Position numbers and translations under genes: made by a program. The notes beneath the pieces were generated by a model. The model saw nothing but the letters and a program-made list of their open reading frames with translations, had not been told where the DNA came from and searched no databases. Source: Calditrichia bacterium (lineage in GTDB: Bacteria; Calditrichota; Calditrichia; RBG-13-44-9). Taken from it: a stretch of DNA of 7,701 nucleotides. Location: contig JALXCH010000129.1 in assembly GCA_026991005.1 (NCBI GenBank), forward strand, positions 1 through 7,701, written 5' to 3'. Within the stretch, counting starts at the first letter, position 1. Every line of letters begins with the position of its first letter. Shown in pieces: positions 1 to 5,244 of the stretch.

Positions 1-2
1 TA

Positions 3-131
3 AAGGCCGAGCACGTGTTCTGGGAATTTTACAGTCCCGATGAACCCTGGGGCGGGTACCACAAACAGTACATCTGGGCCGGAACCATCTGCCGAATGAT
101 GATGGAAGTGTATGGTGAAAATTCCAAATAA
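3..131 (+). CDS. C-terminal fragment of a probable (alpha/alpha)6-barrel glycoside hydrolase (5' end outside window)
   Basis: An open frame enters from the left edge and ends at TAA 129-131, giving 42 residues beginning KAEHVFWEFYSPDEPWGGYH and closing with KQYIWAGTICRMMMEVYGENSK split over two short blocks. The pattern of an aromatic FWEFYSPDE stretch, a glycine-rich turn and a final helix beginning with an aromatic and Trp-Ala (YIWAGTICRMM) is what I expect at the end of GH63, mannosylglycerate-hydrolase or debranching-type (alpha/alpha)6 barrels. The codons are GC-richer than the sequence after them, and the two downstream genes are also secreted glycosidases, which fits a carbohydrate-degradation locus. 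The last residues (NSK) and the stop codon already lie in the CAAATCCCAAATAACAAAT repeat array, so the native C-terminus may have been replaced by repeat sequence. The family call rests on a short tail and is tentative. Confidence 0.55.
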   Translation, partial: KAEHVFWEFYSPDEPWGGYHKQYIWAGTICRMMMEVYGENSK

Positions 132-178
132 CAAATCCCAAATAACAAATAACAAATCCCAAATCTCAAATAACAAAG
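126..178. repeat. Low-complexity CAAATCCC/AAATAACAAAT array after the upstream gene
   Basis: Degenerate tandem words CAAATCCC, AAATAA and CAAATAAC follow, and overlap, the stop codon of the preceding gene. The array is the reverse complement in character of the TTTGGAATTTG-type arrays further right in the same gap, so a transcript through the gap could fold back on itself. The same kind of array follows the stop codon at 4412. Confidence 0.8.
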
Positions 179-186
179 AGGAGGAG

Positions 187-244
187 ACCACAGAGAATTT
201 TAAACCACAGAGGGCACAGAAGACACTGAAAAACACGGAAAAAT
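187..244. repeat. ACCACAGAGG(G/A)CACAGAAG dispersed repeat, copy 1
   Basis: A purine-rich tract with a short ACCACAGAG word at 188-195, then ACCACAGAGGGCACAGAAG followed by ACACTGAAAAACACGGAAAAATG. A close match lies at 4468-4490, at the same place relative to the preceding gene's stop and array. It has no coding potential that I can support. Similar ACCACAGAGGCACAGAG words are familiar as interspersed repeats in many environmental bacterial genomes; that last point is general recollection, not a search result. Confidence 0.65.
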
Positions 245-270
245 GCGAAAAAATGAAATTTTGAAATTAA

Positions 271-340
271 AATTTCTTTGGAATTTGATGTTTGTAATTT
301 GGAATTTCTTTGTGATTTGATATTTGGAGATTGGAATTTC
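271..340. repeat. TTTGGAATTTG/GTGATTTG low-complexity array
   Basis: Degenerate 7-10 base words (GGAATTTC, TTTGTGATTTG, GATATTTGG) run directly into palindromic element copy 1. The junction TTGGAATTTCAC(C/A)AT then CTG(C/T)CGTCCC recurs at copies 2 and 4, so the array forms a conserved left flank of the element. Confidence 0.75.
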
Positions 341-345
341 ACCAT

Positions 346-545
346 CTGCCGTCCCTACGGGACTTGGTGGATTTGATTTGAACGTGTTTTCCCATGGCTG
401 AAGGCCATGGGCTAAAATCTGGTCGCCCCCCGTAAAACGGGGCCTTTCGGCCTTCGGGCTTGGGATTTGGTACTTGTGATTTGAACATTAAAAATAAGCT
501 CGCGGAGCGAGCGCCAGATGTTAGCCCAATAATTCTTACGGTTGG
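346..545 (+). mobile_element. Palindromic multi-hairpin element, copy 1 (right end decayed)
   Basis: The left terminus CTGCCGTCCCTACGGGACTT (346-365) contains a GTCCC/GGGAC hairpin. Hairpin CCCATGGC/GCCATGGG lies at 391-411, then CCCCGT/ACGGGG at 427-441 and GCTCGC/GCGAGC at 498-512. GGGCTAAAATCTGG (409-422) is complementary, with one mismatch, to CCAGATGTTAGCCC (514-527). After 527 the CCCACGAAT/ATTCGTGGG hairpin seen in copies 2 and 3 is degenerate, and the right terminal repeat AAGTCCCGTAGGGACGACAG is missing, so this copy is truncated or decayed. The minus-strand open frame across it (339-548) is a by-product of the repeat and is not called. Confidence 0.8.
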
Positions 546-548
546 CAA

Positions 549-672
549 AATTGTGATTTGTAATTTGATGCTTGGAATTTATCTGAATTTTGGTACTTGG
601 AATTTATTTGTAATTTGGTTCTTGTAATTTGGAATTTCTTTGGAATTTGTAATTTGATGCTTGGAATTTCAC
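549..672. repeat. TTTGGAATTTG/TAATTTG low-complexity array
   Basis: About 120 bp of degenerate words (TTGTGATTTG, TAATTTGATGCTTGGAATTT, GGAATTTCTTTGG) fill the space between palindromic copies 1 and 2. The last part, TTGGAATTTCACAAT, is the flank also present immediately left of copy 4. No gene is visible here. Confidence 0.75.
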
Positions 673-675
673 AAT

Positions 676-916
676 CTGTCGTCCCTGCGGGACTTGGTGG
701 ATTTGATTTGAACGTGTTTTCCCATGGTTGAAACCATGGGCTAAAATCTGGTCGCCCCTCCGGGGCTGCTCTGAGGCCATTCAGCGGCTTGGGTTTTGCT
801 ACTTGAGATTTGGACGTTTAAAAAGAGCTCGCGTAGCGAGCGCCAGATATTAGCCCACGAATTCATTCGTGGGAATGTAAGGAGACGAAAGAATTTAAGT
901 CCCGTAGGGACGACAG
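676..916 (+). mobile_element. Palindromic multi-hairpin element, copy 2 (complete, upstream of tnpA)
   Basis: A 241-bp unit bounded by CTGTCGTCCCTGCGGGACTT (676-695) and its near-perfect inverse AAGTCCCGTAGGGACGACAG (897-916); only one base in the hairpin loop breaks the 20-bp inverted repeat. Internal hairpins are CCCATGGT/ACCATGGG (721-740), GCCCC/GGGGC with a TCC loop (754-766), GCTCGC/GCGAGC (827-841) and CCCACGAAT/ATTCGTGGG (854-873). GGGCTAAAATCTGG (738-751) can pair with CCAGATATTAGCCC (843-856). The right end lies 39 bp before the tnpA start codon. Confidence 0.85.
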
Positions 917-945
917 AAATTACAAATTAGCCAAAATTAAAATGC

Positions 946-950
946 GAGGG
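946..950 (+). promoter_or_regulatory. Ribosome binding site for tnpA
   Basis: GAGGG stands five bases before ATG 956, in the 39-bp spacer between palindromic copy 2 and the gene. It supports the start at 956 and indicates that translation does not depend on an upstream reading frame. Confidence 0.6.
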
Positions 951-955
951 ATAGT

Positions 956-1408
956 ATGCCACATTCGTATTCTCAAATTATTATCCATTATATTTTTTCT
1001 ACTAAAAAAAGAGAAAAATGGATAAAACCGGATTTACAGAAACGTGTGTGGTCTTACATGGCTGGTGTTGCAAAAAATCTGGACATTGCACCTCTTGAGA
1101 TCGGAGGAACGGAAGATCATGTGCACATGCTTGTAATACTTCCCAGAACATTATCAGTTGCCGAAGCAATTCAAAAGATTAAGGGAAATACCTCGAATTG
1201 GATTCATAAGAGTTTTCCACTTCTGGAAAAATTCAACTGGCAGAATGGTTATGGGGTATTTAGTGTGAGTTATTCGAAAATAGGGGATGTACGGCGTTAT
1301 ATTGAAAATCAACGTGAACATCATCGGAAAAAGACATTTCAGGAAGAATTCATTGAATTTCTAAAAAAACATGGAATTGAATATGATGAGAGGTATTTAT
1401 GGGATTGA
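956..1408 (+). CDS. tnpA: IS200/IS605-family HUH (Y1) transposase, REP-associated type
   Basis: A 150-residue protein, the normal full length for Y1 transposases (Transposase_17 family). These enzymes cut and rejoin single-stranded DNA at hairpin ends through a 5'-phosphotyrosine link. The HUH motif is visible as EDHVHML (H55, H57), preceded by the usual GG-T-DHVH context. The catalytic Tyr is most likely Y115 in RRYIENQREHH, with Q119 in the position that completes metal binding in this family. The N-terminal HYIFSTKKRE strand and the KIKGNTSNWI helix are also typical. No frameshift is seen, so the gene looks intact. Codon use is clearly more AT-rich than in the neighbouring glycosidases, a sign of separate origin. 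No tnpB/IscB-like partner is present. It is flanked by palindromic element copies 2 and 3, as in REP/RAYT loci; the classical alternative is a simple IS200-like insertion. Confidence 0.93.
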   Translation: MPHSYSQIIIHYIFSTKKREKWIKPDLQKRVWSYMAGVAKNLDIAPLEIGGTEDHVHMLVILPRTLSVAEAIQKIKGNTSNWIHKSFPLLEKFNWQNGYGVFSVSYSKIGDVRRYIENQREHHRKKTFQEEFIEFLKKHGIEYDERYLWD

Positions 1409-1409
1409 T

Positions 1410-1649
1410 CTGTTGTCCCTACGGGACTTGGTGGTTTTGATTTGACCTGTTTTCCCATGGTTGAAACCATGGGCTAAAATCTGGTCGCCCCCTGTAAAAC
1501 GGGGCTTTTCGACCTTTGGGCTTGGGATTTGGTATTTGAGGTTTGGACGTTTAAAATGAGCTTGCGTAGCAAGCGCTAGATGTTAGCCCACGAATTCATT
1601 CGTGGGAACGTAGGGAAACGAAAAAATTTAAGTCCCGGAGGGACGACAG
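1410..1649 (+). mobile_element. Palindromic multi-hairpin element, copy 3 (complete, directly after tnpA)
   Basis: A 240-bp unit that begins one base after the tnpA stop codon. The termini are CTGTTGTCCCTACGGGACTT (1410-1429) and AAGTCCCGGAGGGACGACAG (1630-1649). Hairpins are CCCATGGT/ACCATGGG (1454-1473), GGTCG/CGACC (1483-1487 with 1510-1514) enclosing CCCC/GGGG, GCTTGC/GCAAGC (1560-1574) and CCCACGAAT/ATTCGTGGG (1587-1606). GGGCTAAAATCTGG (1471-1484) faces CTAGATGTTAGCCC (1576-1589). The GCTTGC/GCAAGC stem differs from the GCTCGC/GCGAGC of the other copies by a paired change, so the structure is preserved although the sequence is not. Confidence 0.85.
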
Positions 1650-1820
1650 AAAATTTGAAATTTGAGGGAAATAGATTTGAAGTATTTGAATCTGTGTAAT
1701 TTGTTTTTTGGTGCTTGGAATTTCTTTGGATTTTGGTTCTTGTGATTTGGAATTTCCTTGGAATTTGTGGTTTGTTTTTTGGAATTTCTTCGAGATTTGT
1801 AGTTTGTGATTTGGAATTTA
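1650..1820. repeat. TTTGGAATTTCTTTGG/GTGATTTG array before the GDE-type gene
   Basis: About 170 bp of degenerate words (GTGCTTGGAATTTC, TTTTGGTTCTTGTGATTTGG, GTTTGTTTTTTGGAATTTC) extend from palindromic copy 3 to a few bases before the ribosome binding site of the next gene, ending in GGAATTTAACC. The same ending GGAATTTAACC precedes the GH172 gene at 5221-5231. No protein-coding content; small open frames on both strands here are low-complexity artefacts. Confidence 0.75.
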
Positions 1821-1823
1821 ACC

Positions 1824-1829
1824 AGAGGA
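1824..1829 (+). promoter_or_regulatory. Ribosome binding site deciding the start of the GDE-type gene
   Basis: AGAGGA precedes two adjacent ATG codons (1833 and 1836). The GAGG core is four bases from 1833 and seven from 1836, which favours 1836. The in-frame GTG at 1806 would begin inside the low-complexity array and upstream of this site, so it is rejected. Confidence 0.6.
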
Positions 1830-1835
1830 ACCATG

Positions 1836-4412
1836 ATGAAACTATGCCATCTTTCCGTCTTACTCATAACCATATTCATAGTAATTTCTTTTTCCCCTGC
1901 CCAGGATGGTCTCATTCCTGCTTTTCCCCTGAAAAGCAGCGACATTACCCTGCAGCGCCTGGCTCGTCCGGGAACACCTTTCGACAAGGTGGGACGTAAA
2001 TTCGCCCTTCTGGGGGACGAAAGCGGTATTTTCGAAGCCTGGGCTTATCCTCTGAAACTGCTGCGCAATTTCGAATTCTCCTTCTTCGTTCGGGAATACA
2101 CCCGTCCCATTTACGGACGGGACATCGTGCGCACCATCTCCGTTTCTCCCGCTGCGACCGTGCTCACCTATACTTACCAATCCTTTACCGTTAAGGCTAT
2201 CTACATCACCCCGGTGGAGGAGCCCAGTGCCATGATTTTGCTCTCCGTGGATTCCGATCATCCCCTGACCATCGTGTGTGGATTTCTGCCGGTGCTGCAA
2301 CCCATGTGGCCCGCGGGTCTGGGCGGACAATACGCTTACTGGCACAACCGCCTGAAAGCCTACGTCATTTCCGAATCCACCGGCCACAACCACGGACTGG
2401 TGGGTTCACCGGCTGCGGAAGGCATTTCTTACACTCCCGCTCACATGCTGTCGGACACCCCCAACGAATTCAAAATCGTGGTGCGCGATCCCCGGGCGGT
2501 GCGGGACAAATACATTCCCATTTACCTGGCCGGGGGAAAAGGGGAGTGGAAAGCAGTGGAAGCGGTGTACCAGCGGCTGCAGGAAAATCCGGAGGAGCTG
2601 TACCACCGCACCGTGGAGCATTACCGGAAACTGCGGGAGAACACCCTGCGGGTTCACACCCCCGATACGCTGCTGAACCTGGCCTTCGAATGGGCAAAGA
2701 TTTCCTACGACAATCTGCTGGTGGAGAATCCCGATCTGGGTCGGGGATTGGTGGCGGGATTGGGTGCTTCTGGAACGGGAGGACGTCCCGGTTTTGGCTG
2801 GTTTTTTGGGGGCGATGCTTACATCAACTCCTTTAGCCTGAATGCCCTGGGAGCCTACCAAACCGTGCGGGATGCCCTGGCCTTCACCCAAAAATGGCAG
2901 CGCAAGGACGGTAAGATGGCACACGAGCTTTCCCAGGCCGCCGGGTACATCGACTGGTGGAACGACTACCATTACGGCTACATCCACGGGGATACCACCC
3001 CATTTTACCTGGTAGCCATGTACGACTACTACCGCAGTACCGGCGATCTGGAATTTGTAAAGCAGAGCTGGGAATCACTGAGAAAAGCTTACCGCTGGTG
3101 CCTCTCCACCGATGCCAACGGCGACGGGTTAATGGATAATCGCCAGGCGGGGCTGGGTGCTTCGGAGTACGGGGATTTCACCGGGGTGGAAACGGACGTT
3201 TACCTGGGTGCCGTCTGGACGCGTGCCAATCTGGGGATGGGGGTGCTGGCCGAAGCGGTGGGCGACGGCAAACTGGCCCGCCAGGCCCGGAAGAACTACC
3301 AGCGTGCCCGGGAGGCTTTCCGGACAAAATTCTGGAATCCCCGGCAGGGGGTGTACGCTTACGCCTTTAACTCCAGCGGGCAGCAGGTGGAGGAAATTTC
3401 TCCCTGGTGCACGGTGGGTCTCATGTGGCAACTGGGGGAAGCGGAACCGACCCGGCAAACGCTGGAACGGCTGAGCCGCGCTGATGTGTTTACCGATTGG
3501 GGCGTGCGGATGATTTCCACCGAAAGCAAATATTTCCAGCCCCTGAATTACAATTACGGTGCGGTGTGGCCCTTTGTGGGGAGCTGGGCGGCTACGGCGT
3601 TTTTCAAGAACGGTTTTCCCCTGCAGGGCAGCCAGTTGTTGAGTGCCAACGTGCAGCATACGTTTGACAATTCTCTGGGAAATGTGACCGAAGTATTTTC
3701 CGGGGCGCGGGACATCTGGCCGCAGGAGGCGGTGAGTCACCAGGGATTTTCCACCGCCGGGGTGGTGCTTCCTTTTGTGCGCGGCATGCTGGGTCTGGAA
3801 GGCGATGTCAGCAAGCGACAACTGGTTTTCCAGCCGCAGTTTCCCGCAGATTGGCCTCAGGTGAGAGTAGAAAATTGCCGGGTGGGTTCGCTGGTCGCCG
3901 ATTTGACCTACACCCGTCAGGACAGCCTGATTCGATTGGAGATTCAGGCGCGGCAGGCGGAGGGCTACCGGTTGGTTTTCGCTCCGGGATTGTTTACAGG
4001 TAGTACGGTTCAATCGGTTCTGGTGAACGGAAATCGGGCGGAATTTCACCTCAAGCACCGGGGCTATTTGATCTTTCCGGAAGTTTCCTTCCCTCTGCAG
4101 GAAGGGGAGAACCGGGTGGAGATTCGCTTCCATCCCACGGTGGAAGTGCTGCCACCCCTGCAGAAGAATGAGGTGGGACAGCGGAATCGCGGCCTGAAGA
4201 TTGTCTCCCTGCAACGGGAGGCCGATCGCCTGACACTGCAGGTGCAGGGATTGGCCGGTGCATCCTATGAATTGCGCCTCACCCATCCCGAACAGATTAC
4301 CCGGGTTCAGGGTGCCCGGCTAAAAGGGGAACGGTTGGTCATCGAATTTCCCGCCGGGGAAAAGGGAAGTTTTCTGGAAACCAATATCAAGATATGGGTA
4401 AATCCCAAATGA
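1836..4412 (+). CDS. Secreted glycogen-debranching-type (amylo-alpha-1,6-glucosidase-like) glycoside hydrolase
   Basis: 858 residues from ATG 1836 (ATG 1833 adds one Met). Residues 1-23 form a signal peptide (hydrophobic LSVLLITIFIVIS, then SPAQ before D24), so the enzyme is exported. Residues about 50-260 are a beta-rich N-terminal domain. About 265-665 is an (alpha/alpha)6 barrel of the GDE_C/GH15-like type: WFFGGDA (D327), GDTTPFYLVAMYDYYRSTGD at 385-404, GASEYGD (E444), NYGAVWPFVGSW at 574-584, and TEVFSG...EAVSHQGFSTAGVVLPFVRGMLGLE at 618-655. D327, E444 and E619 are candidate catalytic acids; I cannot assign them without a structure alignment. The C-terminal part (about 665-858) is beta-sandwich. 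Such barrels hydrolyse alpha-glucosidic or related linkages; the exact substrate is unknown. The final codons and TGA lie in an AAATCCCAAAT array. A GH63 or mannosylglycerate-hydrolase-like assignment is the main alternative. Confidence 0.8.
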   Translation: MKLCHLSVLLITIFIVISFSPAQDGLIPAFPLKSSDITLQRLARPGTPFDKVGRKFALLGDESGIFEAWAYPLKLLRNFEFSFFVREYTRPIYGRDIVRTISVSPAATVLTYTYQSFTVKAIYITPVEEPSAMILLSVDSDHPLTIVCGFLPVLQPMWPAGLGGQYAYWHNRLKAYVISESTGHNHGLVGSPAAEGISYTPAHMLSDTPNEFKIVVRDPRAVRDKYIPIYLAGGKGEWKAVEAVYQRLQENPEELYHRTVEHYRKLRENTLRVHTPDTLLNLAFEWAKISYDNLLVENPDLGRGLVAGLGASGTGGRPGFGWFFGGDAYINSFSLNALGAYQTVRDALAFTQKWQRKDGKMAHELSQAAGYIDWWNDYHYGYIHGDTTPFYLVAMYDYYRSTGDLEFVKQSWESLRKAYRWCLSTDANGDGLMDNRQAGLGASEYGDFTGVETDVYLGAVWTRANLGMGVLAEAVGDGKLARQARKNYQRAREAFRTKFWNPRQGVYAYAFNSSGQQVEEISPWCTVGLMWQLGEAEPTRQTLERLSRADVFTDWGVRMISTESKYFQPLNYNYGAVWPFVGSWAATAFFKNGFPLQGSQLLSANVQHTFDNSLGNVTEVFSGARDIWPQEAVSHQGFSTAGVVLPFVRGMLGLEGDVSKRQLVFQPQFPADWPQVRVENCRVGSLVADLTYTRQDSLIRLEIQARQAEGYRLVFAPGLFTGSTVQSVLVNGNRAEFHLKHRGYLIFPEVSFPLQEGENRVEIRFHPTVEVLPPLQKNEVGQRNRGLKIVSLQREADRLTLQVQGLAGASYELRLTHPEQITRVQGARLKGERLVIEFPAGEKGSFLETNIKIWVNPK

Positions 4413-4457
4413 CAAATCCCAAATAACAAATAATAAATCCCAAATAACAAATAACAA
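4402..4457. repeat. AAATCCCAAATAACAAAT low-complexity array overlapping a stop codon
   Basis: Words AAATCCC, CAAATGAC, CAAATAAC and AAATAATAAAT begin within the last codons of the GDE-type gene; its TGA stop lies inside the first words. The array matches the one at 126-178 in both sequence and position after a gene. Its reverse complement resembles the arrays that precede the genes. Confidence 0.8.
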
Positions 4458-4463
4458 AGAGGA

Positions 4464-4490
4464 GAAAACCACAGAGGACACAGAAGACAC
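4464..4490. repeat. ACCACAGAGGACACAGAAG dispersed repeat, copy 2
   Basis: Near-identical to the tract at 204-226 (GGGCAC there, GGACAC here). In both gaps it follows the CAAATAAC array and a GAGGAG run, so the two repeats travel as a block. Confidence 0.65.
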
Positions 4491-4492
4491 TA

Positions 4493-4706
4493 ATTTAATT
4501 AAGAATTATGAATTTTTAATTTTGAATTATTGGAAATTGTGCATATTAGAGCGTAGAGCAATTTGATACTCCTGAATGTAATTATTTTTTTGACAGGATA
4601 AACTAGATTGACAGGATAAATGTCTTAAAATTATTAATTCAAAATTCAAAATTATCATTTCATCCTGTGTATCCTGTTAATCCTGTCTAAAAATCGGTGA
4701 ATCTTG
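4493..4706. repeat. GACAGGAT inverted-repeat element, copy A
   Basis: An AT-rich element of about 210 bp, shared with 7248-7486. Shared landmarks in order are TTTAATTAAGA, TTGTGCA, GCAATT(T/C)G, TACT(C/T)CTGAAT(G/A)TAAT, a T-run, GACAGGAT words (4592-4599 and 4610-4617), an AT-rich centre, ATCCTGT words on the opposite strand (4662-4687) and a final GAATC(T/C)TGTCAAA. The GACAGGAT cluster and the ATCCTGTC cluster form inverted arms, with T-rich sequence to the left and A-rich to the right, so a hairpin is possible on either strand. It has no coding content. Confidence 0.75.
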
Positions 4707-4830
4707 TCAAAGATTTGGAATTTGTGATTTGTGATTTGGAATTTCCTTGTATTTTGTTATTTGGTGCTTGGAATTTATTTGGATTTTGGTGCTTGTGATT
4801 TGTGATTTATTTGGTTATTGGAATTTCACA
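4707..4830. repeat. TTTGGAATTTGTGATTTG low-complexity array
   Basis: Degenerate words GATTTGGAATTTGTGATTTG, TTGGTGCTTGGAATTTATTTGG and TTGGAATTTCACAAT connect the GACAGGAT element to palindromic copy 4. The last 15 bases equal the left flank of copy 2. Confidence 0.75.
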
Positions 4831-4832
4831 AT

Positions 4833-5106
4833 CTGTCGTCCCTGCGGGACTTAATGGTTTTGATTTGAATCTGGTTTCCCATGGCTGAAGGTCATGGGCT
4901 AAAATCTGGTCGCCCCCCGTAAAACGGGGCCTTTCGGCCTTCAGGGGCTTGGTTTCAAAGGGAAATTGTATTAAGAGGAAAGAAAATTGTTGTCTGCAAT
5001 TTGAAATTTCAAAAGAGCTCGCGGAGCGAGCGTCAGATGTTAGCCCACGAATTCATTCGTGGAAATGGGGAACGAAACGAAAAAGTGAGTCCCGTAGGGA
5101 CGACAG
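4833..5106 (+). mobile_element. Palindromic multi-hairpin element, copy 4 (complete, enlarged centre)
   Basis: A 274-bp unit between CTGTCGTCCCTGCGGGACTT (4833-4852) and GAGTCCCGTAGGGACGACAG (5087-5106). Hairpins are CCCATGGC/GTCATGGG with one G-T pair (4878-4898), CCCCGT/ACGGGG (4914-4928), GCTCGC/GCGAGC (5017-5031) and CCCACGAAT/ATTCGTGG (5044-5062). GGGCTAAAATCTGG (4896-4909) faces TCAGATGTTAGCCC (5033-5046), with the first base a G-T pair. The stretch from about 4952 to 5010 is unlike the same region of copies 1-3 and roughly 35 bp longer, so the centre is replaceable while the stems are kept. A plus-strand open frame at 5001-5201 and a minus-strand one over the right end are repeat artefacts. 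Confidence 0.85.
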
Positions 5107-5229
5107 AAAATTGTTTTGAGATTTGGAGATTATTTGGAATTTGTGATTTGTTTTTTGGAATTTATCTGGGATTTGATATTTGTGATTTGGAATTTCTTTA
5201 AGATTTGTTATTTGGAAATTGGAATTTAA
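5107..5229. repeat. TTTGGAATTTGTGATTTG array before the GH172 gene
   Basis: About 120 bp of words GAGATTTGGAGATTATTTGG, TTTGTGATTTGG and GGAATTTC lead from palindromic copy 4 to GGAATTTAACC, just before the ribosome binding site. The arrangement copies that upstream of the GDE-type gene. I see no convincing sigma70 promoter inside. Confidence 0.75.
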
Positions 5230-5235
5230 CCGTTC

Positions 5236-5239
5236 GGAG
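5236..5239 (+). promoter_or_regulatory. Ribosome binding site for the GH172 gene
   Basis: GGAG lies five bases before ATG 5245, in the short non-repeat stretch CGTTCGGAGATGGT that follows the array. It supports the start used. Confidence 0.6.
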
Positions 5240-5244
5240 ATGGT

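Noticed and set aside
126..178. Possible CRISPR array from short repeated words
   Set aside because: Words are 6-10 bp, degenerate and contiguous, without unique spacers of constant length, and no cas genes are nearby.
391..441. Hairpins in the palindromic elements as Rho-independent terminators
   Set aside because: The GC-rich stems are not followed by a T-run on either strand, and copies occur both far from and near to genes.
339..548. Minus-strand small open frame across palindromic copy 1
   Set aside because: It is a translation of the repeat itself; the same kind of peptide (KSRRDGR or similar) appears wherever the element's left end is read backwards, for example at 7402-7674.
956..1649. 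A full IS605-type element with tnpB and an omega/reRNA
   Set aside because: No TnpB or IscB reading frame exists anywhere in the window; only the small Y1 transposase is present.
1806..1835. GTG start at 1806 for the GDE-type gene
   Set aside because: It lies in the low-complexity array, adds residues before the signal peptide, and sits upstream of the AGAGGA site that serves ATG 1833/1836.
1715..1999. Plus-strand open frame starting in the array before the GDE-type gene
   Set aside because: Its first half is low-complexity array sequence (Leu/Phe/Gly/Ile-rich) and its second half is out of frame with the real gene.
3129..4286. Long minus-strand open frame (385 codons) inside the GDE-type gene
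   Set aside because: It is a shadow of the GC-rich plus-strand gene. The plus frame has a signal peptide and recognisable barrel motifs, and the minus frame has none and no ribosome binding site.
5146..5244. A sigma70-like promoter before the GH172 gene
   Set aside because: Many TTGNNN and TANNNT-like words occur by chance in the array, and none stands out with proper spacing, so no promoter is called.
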